From the NCBI GenBank assembly GCA_029215795.1, contig JARDYH010000007.1, positions 104,634,763 through 104,698,762 of the forward strand: a stretch of 64,000 nucleotides of DNA. The letters run 5' to 3'. Position 1 is the first letter of the stretch. The number at the start of each line of letters is the position of its first letter. This stretch comes from Anniella stebbinsi (Eukaryota > Chordata > Lepidosauria > Squamata > Anniellidae). Below, in pieces: positions 34,046-47,185 of this stretch. The notes beneath the pieces are model-generated. The model searched no databases, was not told the DNA's origin, and saw nothing but the letters and a program-made list of their open reading frames with translations. The position numbers were made by a program, and so were the translations under genes.

Positions 34046-36969
34046 GACACGCTCATGTGTGTTTCCTGGGTCCCCAGGTTCGGGCACATTTTCCGATTCC
34101 GGAAATCCCAAAACGCGAGACATGGGTGAAATTCACCGAAGCCCTGCACACTACCGGCAAACGTCCCTCTCTGCCCTCGCTTGAGGCATGCACCCCATTT
34201 CCAGTGATTTCACTGGCTTCCGACACGCTCGTGTGTGTTTCCTGGGTCCCCTGGTTCGGGCACATTTTCAGATTCCGGAAATCCCAAAACGCGAGACATG
34301 GGTGAAATTCACCGAAGCCCTGCACACTACCGGCAAACGTCCCGCTCTGCCCTCGCTTGAGGCATGCACCCCATTTCCAGTGATTTCACTGGCTTCCGAC
34401 ACGCTCGTGTTTGTTTCCTGGGTCCCCAGGTTCGGGCACATTTTCCGATTCCGGAAATCCCAAAACGTGAGACATGGGTGAAATTCACCGAAGCCCTGCA
34501 CACTACCGGCAAACATCCCGCTCTGCCCTCGCTTGAGGCATGTACCCCATTTCCAGTGATTTCACTGGCATCCGACACGCTCGTGTGTGTTTCCTGGGTC
34601 CCCTGGTTCGGGCACATTTTCCGATTCCGGAAATCCCAAAATGCGAGACATGGGTGAAATTCACCGAAGCCCTGCACACTACCGGCAAACGTCCCGCTCT
34701 GCCCTCGCTTGAGGCATGCACCCCATTTCCAGTGATTTCACTGGCTTCCGACACGCTCGTGTGTGTTTCCTGGGTCCCCTGGTTCGGGCACATTTTCCGA
34801 TTCCGGAAATCCCAAAATGCGAGACATGGGTGAAATTCACCGAAGCCCTGCACACTACCGGCAAACGTCCCGTTCTGCCCTCGCTTGAGGCATGCACCCC
34901 ATTTCCAGTGATTCCACCGGCTTCCGACACGATCGTGTGTGTTTCCTGGGACCCCTGGTTCGGGCACATTTTCCGATTCCGGAAATCCCAAAACGCGAGA
35001 CATGGGTGAAATTCACCGAAGCCCTGCACACTACCGGCAAACGTCCCGCTCTGCCCTCGCTTGAGGTATGCACCCAATTTCCAGTGATTTCACTGGCTTC
35101 CGACACGCTCGTGTGTGTTTCCTGGGTCCCCTGGTTTGGGCACATTTTCCGATTCCGGAAATCCCAAAATGCGAGACATGGGTGAAATTCACTGAAGCCC
35201 TGCACATTACCGGCAAACGTCCCCCTCTGCCCTCGCTTGAGGCATGCACCCCATTTCCAGTGATTTCACTGGCTTCCGACACGCTCGTGTTTGTTTCCTG
35301 GGTCCCCTGGTTCGGCCACATTTTCCGATTCCGGAAATCCCAAAATGCGAGACATGGGTGAAATTCACCGAAGCCCTGCACACTACCGGCAAACGTCCCG
35401 CTCTGCCCTCGCTTGAGGCATGCACCCCATTTCCAGTGATTTCACTGGCTTCCGACACGCTCGTGTGTGTTTCCTGGGTCCCCTGGTTCGGGCCCATTTT
35501 CCGATTCCGGAAATCCCAAAATGCGAGACATGGGTGAAATTCACCGAAGCCCTGCACACTACCGGCAAACGTCCCGCTCTGCCCTCGCTTGAGGCATGCA
35601 CCCCATTTCCAGTGATTCCACCGGCTTCCGGCACGCTCGTGTCTGTTTCCTGGGTCCCCTGGTTCGGGCACATTTTCCGATTCCGGAAATCCCAAAATGC
35701 GAGACATGGGTGAAATTCACCGAAGCCCTGCACACTACCGGCAAACGTCCCGCTCTGCCCTCGCTTGAGGCATGCACCCCATTTCCAGTGATTTCACTGG
35801 CTTCCGACACGATCATGTGTGTTTCCTGGGTCCCCTGGTTCGGGCACATTTTCCGATTCCGGAAATCCCAAAATGCGAGACATGGGTGAAATTCACCGAA
35901 GCCCTGCACACTACCGGCAAACGTCCCGCTCTGCCCTCGCTTGAGGCATGCACCCCATTTCCAGTGATTTCACTGGCTTCCGACACGCTCGTGTGTGTTT
36001 CCTGGGTGCCCTGGTTCGGGCACATTTTCCGAATCCGGAAATCCCAAAACGCGAGACATGGGTGAAATTCACCGAAGCCCTGCACACTACCGGCAAACGT
36101 CCTGCTCTGCCCTCGCTTGAGGCATGCACCCAATTTCCAGTGATTTCACTGGCTTCCGACACGCTCGTTTGTGTTTCCTGGGTCCCCTGGTTCGGGCACA
36201 TTTTCCGATTCCGGAAATCCCAAAACGCGAGACATGGGTGAAATTCACCGAAGCCCTGCACACTACCGGCAAACGTCCCGCTCTGCCCTCGCTTGAGGCA
36301 TGCACCCCATTTCCAGTGATTTCACTGGCTTCCGACACGCTCGTGTGTGTTTCCTGGGTGCCCTGGTTCGGGCACATTTTCCGATTCCGGAAATCCCAAA
36401 ACGCGAGACATGGGTGAAATTCACCGAAGCCCTGCACACTACCGGCAAACGTCCCGCTCTGCCCTCGCTTGAGGCATGCACCCCATTTCCAGTGATTCCA
36501 CCGGCTTCCGACACGCTCGTGTGTGTTTCCTGGGTCCCCTGGTTCGGGCACATTTTCCGATTCCGGAAATCCCAAAACGCGAGACATGGGTGAAATTCAC
36601 CGAAGCCCTGCATACTACCGGCAAACATCCCGCTCTGCCCTCGCTTGAGGCATGCACCCCATTTCCAGTGATTTCACTGGCATCCGACACGCTCGTGTGT
36701 GTTTCCTGGGTCCCCTGGTTCGGGCACATTTTCCGATTCCGGAAATCCCAAAGCGCGAGACATGGGTGAAATTCACCGAAGCCCTGCACACTACCGGCAA
36801 ACGTCCCTCTCTGCCCTCGCTTGAGGCATGCACCCCATTTCCAGTGATTTCACTGGCATCCGACACGCTCGTGTGTGTTTCCTGGGTCCCCTGGTTCGGG
36901 CACATTTTCCGATTCCGGAAATCCCAAAACGCGAGACATGGGTGAAATTCACCGAAGCCCTGCACACTA
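34046..36969. repeat. Mixed satellite segment
   Basis: G and H monomers recur at 34370-34560. T41 monomers then occupy about 34630-36040, including one with gaggtatgcacccaattt and ggtttgggc (35066-35150) and one with cggccacattttcc (35314) that mark the 47-50 and 58-62 kb domains. C41 monomers follow (tgccctgg at 36007 and 36359), then F-like and T95/A145 monomers. No clean higher-order period is visible here. Confidence 0.78.
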
Positions 36970-39785
36970 CCGGCAAACGTCCCTCTCTGCCCTCGCTTGA
37001 GGCATGCACCCCATTTCCAGTGATTTCACTGGCATCCGACACGCTCGTGTGTGTTTCCTGGGTCCCCTGGTTCGGGCACATTTTCCGATTCCGGAAATCC
37101 CAAAACGCGAGACATGGGTGAAATTCACCGAAGCCCTGCACACTACCGACAAACGTCCCGCTCTGCCCTCGCTTCAGGCATGCACCCCATTTCCAGTGAT
37201 TTTACTGGCTTCCGACACGCTCGTGTGTGTTTCCTGGGTCCCCTGGTTAGGGCACATTTTCCGATTACGGAAATCCCAAAACGCGAGACATGGGTGAAAT
37301 TCACCGAAGCCCTGCACACTACCGGCAAACGTCCCGCTCTGCCCTCGCTTGAGGCATGCACCCCATTTCCAGTGATTTCACTGGCATCCGACACGCTCGT
37401 GTGTGTTTCCTGGGTCCCCTGGTTCGGGCACATTTTCCGATTCCGGAAATCCCAAAACGCGAGACATGGGTGAAATTCACCGAAGCCCTGCACACTACCG
37501 GCAAACGTCCCGCTCTGCCCTCTCTTGAGGCATGCACCCCATTTCCAGTGATTTCACTGGCTTCCGACACGCTCGTGTGTGTTTCCTGGGTCCCCTGGTT
37601 CGGGCACATTTTCCGATTCCGGAAATCCCAAAACGCGAGACATGGGTGAAATTCACCGAAGCCCTGCACACTACCGGCAAACGTCCCGCTCTGCCCTCGC
37701 TTGAGGCATGCACCCCATTTCCAGTGATTTCACTGGCATCCGACACGCTCGTGTGTGTTTCCTGGGTCCCCAGGTTCGGGCACATTTTCCGATTCCGGAA
37801 ATCCCAAAACGCGAGACATGGGTGAAATTCACCGAAGCCCTGCACACTACCGGCAAACGTCCCGCTCTGCCCTCTCTTGAGGCATGCACCCCATTTCCAG
37901 TGATTTCACTGGCTTCCGACACGCTCGTGTCTGTTTCCTGGGTCCCCTGGTTCGGGCACATTTTCCGATTCCGGAAATCCCAAAATGCGAGACATGGGTG
38001 AAATTCACCGAAGCCCTGCACACTACCGGCAAACGTCCCGCTCTGCCCTCGCTTGAGGCATGCACCCCATTTCCAGTGATTTCACTGGCTTCCGACACGA
38101 TCGTGTGTGTTTCCTGGGTCCCCTGGTTCGGGCACATTTTCCGATTCCGGAATTCCCAAAATGCGAGACATGGGTGAAATTCACCGAAGCCCTGCACACT
38201 ACCGGCAAACGTCCCGCTCTGCCCTTGCTTGAGGCATGCACCCCATTTCCAGTGATTTCACTGGCTTCCGACACGCTCGTGTGTGTTTCCTGGGTGCCCT
38301 GGTTCGGGCACATTTTCCGATTCCGGAAATCCCAAAACGCGAGACATGGGTGAAATTCACCGAAGCCCTGCACACTACCGGCAAACGTCCCGCTCTGCCC
38401 TCGCTTGAGGCATGCACCCCATTTCCAGTGATTTCACTGGCTTCCGACACGCTCGTGTGTGTTTCCTGGGTCCCCTGGTTCGGGCACATTTTCCGATTCC
38501 GGAAATCCCAAAACGCGAGACATGGGTGAAATTCACCGAAGCCCTGCACACTACCGGCAAACGTCCCGCTCTGCCCTCGCTTGAGGCATGCACCCCATTT
38601 CCAGTGATTTCACTGGCTTCCGACACGCTCGTGTGTGTTTCCTGGGTCCCCTGGTTCGGGCACATTTTCCGATTCCGGAAATCCCAAAACGCGAGACATG
38701 GGTGAAATTCACCGAAGCCCTGCACACTACCGGCAAACGTCCCGCTCTGCCCTCGCTTGAGGCATGCACCCCATTTCCAGTGATTCCACCGGCTTCCGAC
38801 ACGCTCGTGTGTGTTTCCTGGGTCCCCTGGTTCGGGCACATTTTCCGATTCCGGAAATCCCAAAACGCGAGACATGGGTGAAATTCACCGAAGCCCTGCA
38901 CACTACCGGCAAACGTCCCGCTCTGCCCTCGCTTGAGGCTTGCACCCCATTTCCAGTGATTTCACTGGCTTCCGACACGCTCATGTGTGTTTCCTGGGTC
39001 CCCAGGTTCGGGCACATTTTCCGATTCCGGAAATCCCAAAACGCGAGACATGGGTGAAATTCACCGAAGCCCTGCACACTACCGGCAAACGTCCCTCTCT
39101 GCCCTCGCTTGAGGCATGCACCCCATTTCCAGTGATTTCACTGGCATCCGACACGCTCGTGTGTGTTTCCTGGGTCCCCTGGTTCGGGCACATTTTCCGA
39201 TTCCGGAAATCCCAAAACGCGAGACATGGGTGAAATTCACCGAAGCCCTGCACACTACCGACAAACGTCCCGCTCTGCCCTCGCTTCAGGCATGCACCCC
39301 ATTTCCAGTGATTTTACTGGCTTCCGACACGCTCGTGTGTGTTTCCTGGGTCCCCTGGTTAGGGCACATTTTCCGATTACGGAAATCCCAAAACGCGAGA
39401 CATGGGTGAAATTCACCGAAGCCCTGCACACTACCGGCAAACGTCCCGCTCTGCCCTCGCTTGAGGCATGCACCCCATTTCCAGTGATTTCACTGGCATC
39501 CGACACGCTCGTGTGTGTTTCCTGGGTCCCCTGGTTCGGGCACATTTTCCGATTCCGGAAATCCCAAAACGCGAGACATGGGTGAAATTCACCGAAGCCC
39601 TGCACACTACCGGCAAACGTCCCGCTCTGCCCTCTCTTGAGGCATGCACCCCATTTCCAGTGATTTCACTGGCTTCCGACACGCTCGTGTGTGTTTCCTG
39701 GGTCCCCTGGTTCGGGCACATTTTCCGATTCCGGAAATCCCAAAACGCGAGACATGGGTGAAATTCACCGAAGCCCTGCACACTA
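36970..39785. repeat. 16-monomer (2,816-bp) unit, first copy
   Basis: Matches 39786-42601 at offset 2816 from the T95/A145 monomer through to about 39785. Markers in order: accgacaaacg with cttcagg and gattttactgg, ggttagggc with gattacgg (about 37250); A/B dimers; T41 monomers with gtgtctg (37930) and ggaattccc (38150); gcccttgcttg (38224); a C137/C141 monomer (38780); a cttgcacc/gctcatgtg/ccagg monomer (38940-39003). The accgac/ttactgg/ttaggg trio also recurs inside the unit at about 39259, 12 monomers on, so smaller repeats are nested within it. Confidence 0.85.
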
Positions 39786-42601
39786 CCGGCAAACGTCCCT
39801 CTCTGCCCTCGCTTGAGGCATGCACCCCATTTCCAGTGATTTCACTGGCATCCGACACGCTCGTGTGTGTTTCCTGGGTCCCCTGGTTCGGGCACATTTT
39901 CCGATTCCGGAAATCCCAAAACGCGAGACATGGGTGAAATTCACCGAAGCCCTGCACACTACCGACAAACGTCCCGCTCTGCCCTCGCTTCAGGCATGCA
40001 CCCCATTTCCAGTGATTTTACTGGCTTCCGACACGCTCGTGTGTGTTTCCTGGGTCCCCTGGTTAGGGCACATTTTCCGATTACGGAAATCCCAAAACGC
40101 GAGACATGGGTGAAATTCACCGAAGCCCTGCACACTACCGGCAAACGTCCCGCTCTGCCCTCGCTTGAGGCATGCACCCCATTTCCAGTGATTTCACTGG
40201 CATCCGACACGCTCGTGTGTGTTTCCTGGGTCCCCTGGTTCGGGCACATTTTCCGATTCCGGAAATCCCAAAACGCGAGACATGGGTGAAATTCACCGAA
40301 GCCCTGCACACTACCGGCAAACGTCCCGCTCTGCCCTCTCTTGAGGCATGCACCCCATTTCCAGTGATTTCACTGGCTTCCGACACGCTCGTGTGTGTTT
40401 CCTGGGTCCCCTGGTTCGGGCACATTTTCCGATTCCGGAAATCCCAAAACGCGAGACATGGGTGAAATTCACCGAAGCCCTGCACACTACCGGCAAACGT
40501 CCCGCTCTGCCCTCGCTTGAGGCATGCACCCCATTTCCAGTGATTTCACTGGCATCCGACACGCTCGTGTGTGTTTCCTGGGTCCCCAGGTTCGGGCACA
40601 TTTTCCGATTCCGGAAATCCCAAAACGCGAGACATGGGTGAAATTCACCGAAGCCCTGCACACTACCGGCAAACGTCCCGCTCTGCCCTCTCTTGAGGCA
40701 TGCACCCCATTTCCAGTGATTTCACTGGCTTCCGACACGCTCGTGTCTGTTTCCTGGGTCCCCTGGTTCGGGCACATTTTCCGATTCCGGAAATCCCAAA
40801 ATGCGAGACATGGGTGAAATTCACCGAAGCCCTGCACACTACCGGCAAACGTCCCGCTCTGCCCTCGCTTGAGGCATGCACCCCATTTCCAGTGATTTCA
40901 CTGGCTTCCGACACGATCGTGTGTGTTTCCTGGGTCCCCTGGTTCGGGCACATTTTCCGATTCCGGAATTCCCAAAATGCGAGACATGGGTGAAATTCAC
41001 CGAAGCCCTGCACACTACCGGCAAACGTCCCGCTCTGCCCTTGCTTGAGGCATGCACCCCATTTCCAGTGATTTCACTGGCTTCCGACACGCTCGTGTGT
41101 GTTTCCTGGGTGCCCTGGTTCGGGCACATTTTCCGATTCCGGAAATCCCAAAACGCGAGACATGGGTGAAATTCACCGAAGCCCTGCACACTACCGGCAA
41201 ACGTCCCGCTCTGCCCTCGCTTGAGGCATGCACCCCATTTCCAGTGATTTCACTGGCTTCCGACACGCTCGTGTGTGTTTCCTGGGTCCCCTGGTTCGGG
41301 CACATTTTCCGATTCCGGAAATCCCAAAACGCGAGACATGGGTGAAATTCACCGAAGCCCTGCACACTACCGGCAAACGTCCCGCTCTGCCCTCGCTTGA
41401 GGCATGCACCCCATTTCCAGTGATTTCACTGGCTTCCGACACGCTCGTGTGTGTTTCCTGGGTCCCCTGGTTCGGGCACATTTTCCGATTCCGGAAATCC
41501 CAAAACGCGAGACATGGGTGAAATTCACCGAAGCCCTGCACACTACCGGCAAACGTCCCGCTCTGCCCTCGCTTGAGGCATGCACCCCATTTCCAGTGAT
41601 TCCACCGGCTTCCGACACGCTCGTGTGTGTTTCCTGGGTCCCCTGGTTCGGGCACATTTTCCGATTCCGGAAATCCCAAAACGCGAGACATGGGTGAAAT
41701 TCACCGAAGCCCTGCACACTACCGGCAAACGTCCCGCTCTGCCCTCGCTTGAGGCTTGCACCCCATTTCCAGTGATTTCACTGGCTTCCGACACGCTCAT
41801 GTGTGTTTCCTGGGTCCCCAGGTTCGGGCACATTTTCCGATTCCGGAAATCCCAAAACGCGAGACATGGGTGAAATTCACCGAAGCCCTGCACACTACCG
41901 GCAAACGTCCCTCTCTGCCCTCGCTTGAGGCATGCACCCCATTTCCAGTGATTTCACTGGCATCCGACACGCTCGTGTGTGTTTCCTGGGTCCCCTGGTT
42001 CGGGCACATTTTCCGATTCCGGAAATCCCAAAACGCGAGACATGGGTGAAATTCACCGAAGCCCTGCACACTACCGACAAACGTCCCGCTCTGCCCTCGC
42101 TTCAGGCATGCACCCCATTTCCAGTGATTTTACTGGCTTCCGACACGCTCGTGTGTGTTTCCTGGGTCCCCTGGTTAGGGCACATTTTCCGATTACGGAA
42201 ATCCCAAAACGCGAGACATGGGTGAAATTCACCGAAGCCCTGCACACTACCGGCAAACGTCCCGCTCTGCCCTCGCTTGAGGCATGCACCCCATTTCCAG
42301 TGATTTCACTGGCATCCGACACGCTCGTGTGTGTTTCCTGGGTCCCCTGGTTCGGGCACATTTTCCGATTCCGGAAATCCCAAAACGCGAGACATGGGTG
42401 AAATTCACCGAAGCCCTGCACACTACCGGCAAACGTCCCGCTCTGCCCTCTCTTGAGGCATGCACCCCATTTCCAGTGATTTCACTGGCTTCCGACACGC
42501 TCGTGTGTGTTTCCTGGGTCCCCTGGTTCGGGCACATTTTCCGATTCCGGAAATCCCAAAACGCGAGACATGGGTGAAATTCACCGAAGCCCTGCACACT
42601 A
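39786..42601. repeat. 16-monomer (2,816-bp) unit, second copy
   Basis: Same monomer order and markers as 36970-39785: ggttagggc at about 40072, ggaattccc at about 40966, gcccttgcttg at 41040, gctcatgtg at 41797 and a second ggttagggc at 42175. I see no difference between the copies at these markers. They diverge at about 42609 (tcccgctctg) against 39793 (tccctctctg). Confidence 0.84.
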
Positions 42602-44043
42602 CCGGCAAACGTCCCGCTCTGCCCTCGCTTGAGGCATGCACCCCATTTCCAGTGATTTCACTGGCATCCGACACGCTCGTGTGTGTTTCCTGGGTCCCCT
42701 GGTTCGGGCACATTTTCCGATTCCGGAAATCCCAAAACGCGAGACATGGGTGAAATTCACCGAAGCCCTGCACACTACCGGCAAACGTCCCGCTCTGCCC
42801 TCTCTTGAGGCATGCACCCCATTTCCAGTGATTTCACTGGCTTCCGACACGCTCGTGTGTGTTTCCTGGGTCCCCTGGTTCGGGCACATTTTCCGATTCC
42901 GGAAATCCCAAAACGCGAGACATGGGTGAAATTCACCGAAGCCCTGCACACTACCGGCAAACGTCCCGCTCTGCCCTCGCTTCAGGCATGCACCCCATTT
43001 CCAGTGATTTTAATGGCTTCCGACACGCTCGTGTGTGTTTCCTGGGTCCCCTGGTTCGGGCACATTTTCCGATTCCGGAAATCCCAAAACGCGAGACATG
43101 GGTGAAATTCACCGAAGCCCTGCACACTACCGGCAAACGTCCCGCTCTGCCCTCGCTGGAGGCATGCACCCCATTTCCAGTGATTTCACTGGCTTCCGAA
43201 ACGGTCGTGTGTGTTTCCTGGGTCCCCTGGTTCGGGCACATTTTCCGATTCCGGAAATCCCAAAACGCGAGACATGGGTAAAATTCACCGAAGCCCTGCA
43301 CACTACCGGCAAACGTCCCGCTCTGCCCTCGCTTGAGGCACGCACCCCATTTCCAGTGATTCCACCGGCTTCCGACACGCTCGTGTGTGTTTCCTGGGTC
43401 CCCTGGTTCGGGCACATTTTCCGATTCCAGAAATCCCAAAACGCGAGACATGGGTGAAATTCACCGAAGCCCTGCATACTACCGGCAAACATCCCGCTCT
43501 GCCCTCGCTTGAGGCATGCACCCCATTTCCAGTGATTTTACTGGCTTCCGACACGCTCGTGTGTGTTTCCTGGGTCCCCTGGTTAGGGCACATTTTCCGA
43601 TTACGGAAATCCCAAAACGCGAGACATGGGTGAAATTCACCGAAGCCCTGCACACTACCGGCAAACGTCCCGCTCTGCCCTCGCTTGAGGCATGCACCCC
43701 ATTTCCAGTGATTTCACTGGCATCCGACACGCTCGTGTGTGTTTCCTGGGTCCCCTGGTTCGGGCACATTTTCCGATTCCGGAAATCCCAAAACGCGAGA
43801 CATGGGTGAAATTCACCGAAGCCCTGCACACTACCGGCAAACGTCCCGCTCTGCCCTCTCTTGAGGCATGCACCCCATTTCCAGTGATTTCACTGGCTTC
43901 CGACACGCTTGTGTGTGTTTCCTGGGTCCCCTGGTTCGGGCACATTTTCCGATTCCGGAAATCCCAAAACGCGAGACATGGGTGAAATTCACCGAAGCCC
44001 TGCACACTACCGGCAAACGTCCCGCTCTGCCCTCGCTTGAGGC
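42602..44043. repeat. A/B dimers and a truncated A-E module
   Basis: A 42636, B 42812, C 42988, D 43164 and E 43340 are followed by a monomer that starts F-like (gcatactacc, aaacatccc) and continues as the ttactgg/ggttagggc/gattacgg type (about 43540-43615). F, G and H are thus skipped. Matches 55095-55980 at offset 12496 and 56503-57067 at offset 13024. The D monomer begins cgctggaggc at 43155 rather than cgcttgaggc. Confidence 0.8.
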
Positions 44044-45451
44044 ATGCACCCCATTTCCAGTGATTTCACTGGCATCCGACACGCTCGTGTGTGTTTCCTG
44101 GGTCCCCTGGTTCGGGCACATTTTCCGATTCCGGAAATCCCAAAACGCGAGACATGGGTGAAATTCACCGAAGCCCTGCACACTACCGGCAAACGTCCCG
44201 CTCTGCCCTCTCTTGAGGCATGCACCCCATTTCCAGTGATTTCACTGGCTTCCGACACGCTCGTGTGTGTTTCCTGGGTCCCCTGGTTCGGGCACATTTT
44301 CCGATTCCGGAAATCCCAAAACGCGAGACATGGGTGAAATTCACCGAAGCCCTGCACACTACCGGCAAACGTCCCGCTCTGCCCTCGCTTCAGGCATGCA
44401 CCCCATTTCCAGTGATTTTAATGGCTTCCGACACGCTCATGTGTGTTTCCTGGGTCCCCTGGTTCGGGCACATTTTCCGATTCCGGAAATCCCAAAACGC
44501 GAGACATGGGTGAAATTCACCGAAGCCCTGCACACTACCGGCAAACGTCCCGCTCTGCCCTCGCTTGAGGCATGCACCCCATTTCCAGTGATTTCACTGG
44601 CTTCCGAAACGGTCGTGTGTGTTTCCTGGGTCCCCTGGTTCGGGCACATTTTCCGATTCCGGAAATCCCAAAACGCGAGACATGGGTAAAATTCACCGAA
44701 GCCCTGCACACTACCGGCAAACGTCCCGCTCTGCCCTCGCTTGAGGCACGCACCCCATTTCCAGTGATTCCACCGGCTTCCGACACGCTCGTGTGTGTTT
44801 CCTGGGTCCCCTGGTTCGGGCACATTTTCCGATTCCGGAAATCCCAAAACGCGAGACATGGGTGAAATTCACCGAAGCCCTGCACACTACCGGCAAACGT
44901 CCCGCTCTGCCCTCGCTTGAGGCATGCACCCCATTTCCAGTGATTTCACTGGCATCCGACACGCTCGTGTGTGTTTCCTGGGTCCCCTGGTTCGGGCACA
45001 TTTTCCGATTCCGGAAATCCCAAAGCGCGAGACATGGGTGAAATTCACCGAAGCCCTGCACACTACCGGCAAACGTCCCGCTCTGCCCTCGCTTGAGGCA
45101 TGCACCCCATTTCCAGTGATTTCACTGGCTTCCGACACGCTCGTGTTTGTTTCCTGGGTCCCCAGGTTCGTGCACATTTTCCGATTCCGGAAATCCCAAA
45201 ACGCGAGACATGGGTGAAATTCACCGAAGCCCTGCACACTACCGGCAAACATCCCGCTCTGCCCTCGCTTGAGGCATGTACCCCATTTCCAGTGATTTCA
45301 CTGGCATCCGACACGCTCGTGTGTGTTTCCTGGGTCCCCTGGTTCGGGCACATTTTCCGATTCCGGAAATCCCAAAATGCGAGACATGGGTGAAATTCAC
45401 CGAAGCCCTGCACACTACCGGCAAACGTCCCGCTCTGCCCTCGCTTGAGGC
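44044..45451. repeat. A-H module, copy 4 (complete, block-free)
   Basis: A 44044, B 44220, C 44396 (with gctcatgtg), D 44572, E 44748, F 44924, G 45100 (with ggttcgtgcac) and H 45276 are all present in order. H is not followed by the ttcacgaag deletion but by T41 monomers with cttccgtcacg. Matches 57068-58475 at offset 13024. Confidence 0.85.
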
Positions 45452-47185
45452 ATGCACCCCATTTCCAGTGATTTCACTGGCTTCCGTCACGCTCGTGTGT
45501 GTTTCCTGGGTCCCCTGGTTCGGGCACATTTTCCGATTCCGGAAATCCCAAAATGCGAGACATGGGTGAAATTCACCGAAGCCCTGCACACTACCGGCAA
45601 ACGTCCCGCTCTGCCCTCGCTTGAGGCATGCACCCCATTTCCAGTGATTTCACTGGCTTCCGACACGCTCGTGTGTGTTTCCTGGGTGCCCTGGTTCGGG
45701 CACATTTTCCGATTCCGGAAATCTCAAAATGCGAGACATGGGTGAAATTCACCGAAGCCCTGCACACTACCGGCAAACGTCCCGCTCTGCCCTCGCTTCA
45801 GGCATGCACCCCATTTCCAGTGATTTTAATGGCTTCCGACACGCTCATGTGTGTTTCCTGGGTCCCCTGGTTCGGGCACATTTTCCGATTCCGGAAATCC
45901 CAAAACGCGAGACATGGGTGAAATTCACCGAAGCCCTGCACACTACCGGCAAACGTCCCGCTCTGCCCTCGCTTGAGGCATGCACCCCATTTCCAGTGAT
46001 TTCACTGGCTTCCGAAACGGTCGTGTGTGTTTCCTGGGTCCCCTGGTTCGGGCACATTTTCCGATTCCGGAAATCCCAAAACGCGAGACATGGGTAAAAT
46101 TCACCGAAGCCCTGCACACTACCGGCAAACGTCCCGCTCTGCCCTCGCTTGAGGCACGCACCCCATTTCCAGTGATTCCACCGGCTTCCGACACGCTCGT
46201 GTGTGTTTCCTGGGTCCCCTGGTTCGGGCACATTTTCCGATTCCGGAAATCCCAAAACGCGAGACATGGGTGAAATTCACCGAAGCCCTGCACACTACCG
46301 GCAAACGTCCCGCTCTGCCCTCGCTTGAGGCATGCACCCCATTTCCAGTGATTTCACTGGCATCCGACACGCTCGTGTGTGTTTCCTGGGTCCCCTGGTT
46401 CGGGCACATTTTCCGATTCCGGAAATCCCAAAGCGCGAGACATGGGTGAAATTCACCGAAGCCCTGCACACTACCGGCAAACGTCCCGCTCTGCCCTCGC
46501 TTGAGGCATGCACCCCATTTCCAGTGATTTCACTGGCTTCCGACACGCTCGTGTTTGTTTCCTGGGTCCCCAGGTTCGTGCACATTTTCCGATTCCGGAA
46601 ATCCCAAAACGCGAGACATGGGTGAAATTCACCGAAGCCCTGCACACTACCGGCAAACATCCCGCTCTGCCCTCGCTTGAGGCATGTACCCCATTTCCAG
46701 TGATTTCACTGGCATCCGACACGCTCGTGTGTGTTTCCTGGGTCCCCTGGTTCGGGCACATTTTCCGATTCCGGAAATCCCAAAATGCGAGACATGGGTG
46801 AAATTCACCGAAGCCCTGCACACTACCGGCAAACGTCCCGCTCTGCCCTCGCTTGAGGCATGCACCCCATTTCCAGTGATTTCACTGGCTTCCGTCACGC
46901 TCGTGTGTGTTTCCTGGGTCCCCTGGTTCGGGCACATTTTCCGATTCCGGAAATCCCAAAATGCGAGACATGGGTGAAATTCACCGAAGCCCTGCACACT
47001 ACCGGCAAACGTCCCGCTCTGCCCTCGCTTGAGGCATGCACCCCATTTCCAGTGATTTCACTGGCTTCCGACACGCTCGTGTGTGTTTCCTGGGTGCCCT
47101 GGTTCGGGCACATTTTCCGATTCCGGAAATCTCAAAATGCGAGACATGGGTGAAATTCACCGAAGCCCTGCACACTACCGGCAAA
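44370..47185. repeat. 8-monomer (1,408-bp) tandem duplication
   Basis: 44370-45777 and 45778-47185 are the same run: C, D, E, F, G, H, then two T41 monomers (cttccgtcacg; tgccctgg with aaatctcaaaatg). The fused junction at about 45778 joins a T41 monomer to the next C (cttcagg). At the far end the copies diverge by cccgttctg (47190) against cccgctctg (45781). Because C-H is duplicated, monomers A and B occur only before the first copy. Confidence 0.84.
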
